In this document: positions 6,441 through 8,492 of the stretch, piece by piece | How the letters are laid out: each line of letters opens with the position of its first letter | Position numbering within the stretch: position 1 is the stretch's first letter | Origin: JBBRBB01 sp038206235 | GTDB lineage: Bacteria > Bacteroidota > Bacteroidia > Chitinophagales > Chitinophagaceae | Direction: 5' to 3' | DNA length: 8,492 bases | Assembly (NCBI GenBank): GCA_038206235.1 | Contig: JBBRBB010000052.1 | Location: 1 to 8,492, forward strand | Made by a program: the position numbers and the translations under genes | The notes under the pieces: generated by a model | What the model was told of the DNA's origin: nothing | Databases searched by the model: none | What the model saw: the letters and a program-made list of their open reading frames with translations, nothing else

Positions 6441-7085
6441 TTATTGCTTGTAATTTCCGGCGAACTCTTTTTGAAATTTTATAAAATCAGGAATGGATAC
6501 ATTTTGAACATAAGGATTTTCAGGATGATTATGAATATATTCCTGGTGATAATTTTCAGCGGTATAAAATTTTGTAAAAGGAACAACCTGCGTAACAATC
6601 TTATTTTTATATTTCTTTGATTCACTTACTCGTTTAATTCCTGCTTCGATTATTTGTTTTTCGTTTTCATTTCTGTAAAAAGCAACAGACCTGTACTGTG
6701 TTCCTTCATCTGGTCCTTGTCTGTTTAATTCTGTTGGATTTTGGCTGGCAAAAAAAGCAGCCACCAATGTTTGATAAGATATTTTTGAAGGATCATAATA
6801 TACCTGAACGGTTTCTGCATGTCCTGTTTCGCCGGTAGATACATTTTCATAAGTTGGATTTTTAGCCGTTCCTCCGGCATATCCTGAAACAGCGTCACGA
6901 ACACCTATGAGGCTTTGAAAAACAATTTCAGAATGCCAGAAACAACCTTCTGCAAATGTGGCTACGGCCTCATTAGAAGATGTGTTTTGTTTTAATCCAA
7001 CGGATATATTTGCACTTTTGTTTTGTGTTTGTGCGCAGGAAACAAAAACTGCGATAGCAAGTACTGTAGCAATAATCGGTTTCAT
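6441..7085 (-). CDS. msrA: Peptide-methionine (S)-S-oxide reductase, exported
   Basis: A 214-residue MsrA that reduces the S-epimer of methionine sulfoxide in proteins. The catalytic GCFW motif is at 47-50 with C48. The other active-site residues known from E. coli MsrA (Y82, E94, D129, Y134) map with identical spacing to Y79, E91 (TGHAE), D126 and Y131 (GTQYRS), so the enzyme should be active. FYTAENYHQEY (173-183) is also family-typical. The N-terminus MKPIIATVLAIAVFVSC with C17 is a lipoprotein-type signal, which places it in the periplasm or at a membrane. Apart from C17 there is no cysteine other than C48, so the C-terminal resolving cysteines of the classic thioredoxin-recycled enzymes are missing. 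It follows msrB by 30 AT-rich bases, so the two are very likely co-transcribed and together repair both sulfoxide epimers in exported proteins. Confidence 0.95.
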   Translation of the reverse strand: MKPIIATVLAIAVFVSCAQTQNKSANISVGLKQNTSSNEAVATFAEGCFWHSEIVFQSLIGVRDAVSGYAGGTAKNPTYENVSTGETGHAETVQVYYDPSKISYQTLVAAFFASQNPTELNRQGPDEGTQYRSVAFYRNENEKQIIEAGIKRVSESKKYKNKIVTQVVPFTKFYTAENYHQEYIHNHPENPYVQNVSIPDFIKFQKEFAGNYKQ

Positions 7086-7115
7086 TATATTATATTATAT
7101 TTTATTTTATAAATT

Positions 7116-7664
7116 TTAAGGTTTTGATTTTACTGGCGCCTTACCGCCTGCAGGCACAAAGATTAAAGCATCAGAATTCATGCAATATCTTTTATGAGTT
7201 GGCGCAGGACCATCATCAAAAATATGGCCTAAATGCGAGCCGCTTTTACTGTCAACCACTTCCCAGCGAACCATGTCGCCAGTATTATCTTTTATAAGGA
7301 TAACTGCATCAGTGCTTATGGGTGCATAAAAGCTTGGCCAGCCTGTGCCGGAATTAAATTTCGTTTCAGAACTAAATAAGGGTTGTAAAGATGCTGCCGA
7401 ATAATAAATGCCCTTTTCATAGAAATGATCATACTTACCTGTAAAGGGTCTTTCAGTGCCCTGTTCACGAAGAATGTAATATTGTGCATCAGTTAATCGT
7501 GTCTTCCATTCTGCATCGGTGAATTTCATAGGAAACACCGTTGTGCTTTTTGCAACAGCGGGATCAGGATATTTTTTATTATCAGCATTATCAGACTGAG
7601 CTATGCCGCAACTGCTTATCACTAATCCAAAGGCAGTAATACCAAGAAAAATTAAACGTTTCAT
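7116..7664 (-). CDS. msrB: Peptide-methionine (R)-S-oxide reductase, exported, zinc-less form
   Basis: A 182-residue MsrB that reduces the R-epimer of methionine sulfoxide. The catalytic region HKRYCMNSDALIF (157-169) has C161, and the substrate-site residues SGTGWPSF (105-112, W109) and HLGHIF (144-149, H144 and H147) are present. The N-terminus MKRLIFLGITAFGLVISSC with C19 is a lipoprotein signal, so the enzyme acts outside the cytoplasm. Both zinc-binding Cys-x-x-Cys pairs are lost: the first is S89/S92 and the second D138/S141. The usual resolving cysteine in G-C-G-W-P-S-F is T107. C161 is thus the only cysteine of the mature domain apart from the lipid-modified one. Zinc-less MsrB forms are known; reduction must use another donor or a partner thiol. 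It is the first gene of the msrB-msrA pair. No clear TAnnTTTG box was found upstream; TACATTTA on the minus strand near 7690 is the nearest. Confidence 0.95.
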   Translation of the reverse strand: MKRLIFLGITAFGLVISSCGIAQSDNADNKKYPDPAVAKSTTVFPMKFTDAEWKTRLTDAQYYILREQGTERPFTGKYDHFYEKGIYYSAASLQPLFSSETKFNSGTGWPSFYAPISTDAVILIKDNTGDMVRWEVVDSKSGSHLGHIFDDGPAPTHKRYCMNSDALIFVPAGGKAPVKSKP

Positions 7665-7932
7665 ATAAACATATTTTATAAGTAAATAAATGTACGCAAT
7701 GATTAAAAAAGGGGTTTGCCTGATGTGTTAAGATTGAACAAGCAACAGGTGTACAGACGTTGCTGACTGTAAACCTTACTGACAGTGTGCGTTAAATAAC
7801 GTTAAATATAAGGGAAGCTAAATTAACGCTAACATCTTTCCAATATAAAAAGGCTGTTTAAAAATACTTTCGAAAAAGAGATATGACTGAGTGGATTATG
7901 CCATAAAATATTACAGCGCAGTATAGTTTTAT

Positions 7933-7988
7933 TTCTTTTAGAACTTAATTCTTTACATTCTTCTTATTGAATAGTTCTATTAAAAGAA
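7933..7988. repeat. Imperfect inverted repeat, 17 paired bases
   Basis: TTCTTTT (7933-7939) pairs with AAAAGAA (7982-7988), AGAACT (7940-7945) with AGTTCT (7973-7978), and ATTC (7948-7951) with GAAT (7969-7972), with small bulges and a 17-base loop. It overlaps the short hydrophobic open frame at 7945-8019, so one of the two may be coincidental. It could be a terminator or an RNA hairpin. Confidence 0.5.
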
Positions 7989-8019
7989 GAAGACCGATTA
8001 ATGAAAAAATTACAATCAT
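7945..8019 (-). CDS. Possible 24-residue single-pass membrane peptide
   Basis: The minus-strand frame ATG (8019) to TAA (7945) encodes MIVIFSLIGLLLLIELF followed by the basic tail NKKNVKN. A hydrophobic stretch of about 16 residues with a positive C-terminal end is what a small membrane peptide looks like, and in size it resembles KdpF-type subunits. It lacks the KPEKF-like ending typical of KdpF, and no kdp gene is in the window. There is no Shine-Dalgarno, and the frame overlaps an inverted repeat, so a chance frame in AT-rich DNA is quite possible. Confidence 0.2.
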   Translation of the reverse strand: MIVIFSLIGLLLLIELFNKKNVKN

Positions 8020-8103
8020 GGTTGATGTTTTTCATAAATGATAGAAGCAGTTAGCAATATTCTCTGCAACAAATGTGATGCCTGTATGCAATAAACTGAT
8101 TTT

Positions 8104-8125
8104 CAACTAACGGCTTCTTTAGTTG
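8104..8125. repeat. Short inverted repeat
   Basis: CAACTAA (8104-8110) and TTAGTTG (8119-8125) form a 7-bp stem with an 8-base loop. No T-run follows on either strand. No function is assigned. Confidence 0.35.
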
Positions 8126-8212
8126 CCATCCATGAATGAAAAAATTTCTTGCTTAGAGAGAATACGAGGATGAGAGTTAGTGCGAACGGGCTTTAGATTG
8201 TCTCTTGTTTGC

Positions 8213-8232
8213 AAAATGCCCTTCTGCATTTT
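8213..8232. repeat. Short inverted repeat
   Basis: AAAATGC (8213-8219) and GCATTTT (8226-8232) form a 7-bp stem with the loop CCTTCT. A CTCT/AGAG pair lies outside the stem at unequal distances. A terminator or RNA hairpin is possible, but there is no adjacent gene for it to serve. Confidence 0.4.
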
Positions 8233-8382
8233 ATGAGAGTGGAAAAAACTTTGTACGAATGGAGTTATGGTTTGTGCGGGGAGGGGTTAATTTAGCAAGT
8301 GAATTTATTGTCGGGCACAAGATGCTAATGCACAAAACTTCACGCCTCAATCTCATATCTTTACTTTATTAAACAAAAAGGG

Positions 8383-8458
8383 CTAAAAGCAGTAACTTGA
8401 ACGTCATACTTAACATGTAAAATTTACAATGTTCTGCGCAAGGAAAAACTGCTTTTAG
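8383..8458 (-). terminator. Nested hairpin, possible terminator of an upstream minus-strand gene
   Basis: CTAAAAGCAGT (8383-8393) and ACTGCTTTTAG (8448-8458) are perfect 11-bp reverse complements 54 bases apart. Inside, AACATGTAAA (8412-8421) pairs with TTTACAATGTT (8423-8433) with one bulged base. Read on the minus strand, the outer stem is followed by CCCTTTTTGTTT, a T-tract suited to intrinsic termination, and it sits just past a possible stop codon at 8466-8468. Alternatives are a small structured RNA or a miniature inverted-repeat element. Confidence 0.4.
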
Positions 8459-8492
8459 TTTCTTCTTACAAAGCTTCAACAGTACTTAAGCA

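Larger units (their letters stand above)
7665..8492. other. Long right-hand interval without a confident gene
   Basis: These 828 bases contain no frame that I would call a gene with confidence. The first part is the msrB leader and includes a near-tandem CGTTAAATA repeat at 7790-7798 and 7800-7808. Further on there are inverted repeats at 7933-7988, 8104-8125, 8213-8232 and 8383-8458, and two short minus-strand open frames at 7945-8019 and 8119-8229. On the minus strand the last 27 bases could be the end of a gene beyond the window, reading LSTVEAL then a stop at 8466-8468, but that is too short to claim. Confidence 0.5.

Noticed and set aside
6253..6453. Plus-strand open frame of 66 codons with a hydrophobic segment
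   Set aside because: The sequence looks random (clusters of Cys, Phe and His), it runs over the msrA stop on the other strand, and its orientation is opposite to all neighbours. Probably chance.
7945..8019. KdpF potassium-ATPase subunit
   Set aside because: The size and hydrophobicity fit, but the typical C-terminal motif is missing and no kdpA, kdpB or kdpC is nearby. Kept only as a low-confidence membrane peptide.
8234..8296. Plus-strand 20-codon frame starting MRVEKTLYEW
   Set aside because: Too short, no supporting context and no recognisable motif.

Overview
The window looks like part of a Bacteroidota chromosome, most likely Chitinophagales/Chitinophagaceae-like. The evidence is AT-rich DNA, starts without Shine-Dalgarno sequences, a secreted protein with a C-terminal type IX secretion (T9SS) sorting domain, Bacteroidota-style lipoprotein signals, and an ECF sigma factor followed by an anti-sigma/outer-membrane barrel fusion. 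The species call is inference. All seven confident genes lie on the minus strand, so transcription runs from high to low coordinates.

Layout from right to left, in the direction of transcription: (1) 7665-8492 is a long stretch without a confident gene. It holds several inverted repeats, including a nested hairpin at 8383-8458 that may terminate a gene lying beyond the window. (2) msrB (7116-7664) and msrA (6441-7085) are 30 bp apart and form a methionine sulfoxide reductase operon; both products carry lipoprotein-type signals. (3) 6088-6440 has no gene. (4) An ECF sigma factor (5515-6087, apparent TTG start) overlaps by 13 bp a protein (4292-5527) with a short cytoplasmic head, one transmembrane helix, a long disordered linker and a predicted 8-stranded barrel. 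This is the architecture of dual membrane-spanning anti-sigma factors. (5) A lactonase-like seven-bladed propeller lipoprotein (2999-4174) and a secreted seven-repeat propeller with a T9SS sorting domain (882-2807) follow. Each is followed by a strong palindromic hairpin of a shared AACCTG-n-CAGGTT type. (6) 487-881 carries an apparent decayed plus-strand gene fragment (533-745). (7) A small ABM-fold protein (166-486) ends the series. The first 165 bases are non-coding.

Most products act in the envelope or outside the cell: periplasmic or lipoprotein methionine repair, trans-envelope signalling, and two secreted propellers. Nothing in the sequence proves that these units are co-regulated. The most interesting item is the sigma/trans-envelope anti-sigma pair. 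Next are the zinc-less, single-cysteine MsrB beside a single-cysteine MsrA, the related palindromic repeats, and the gene remnant.
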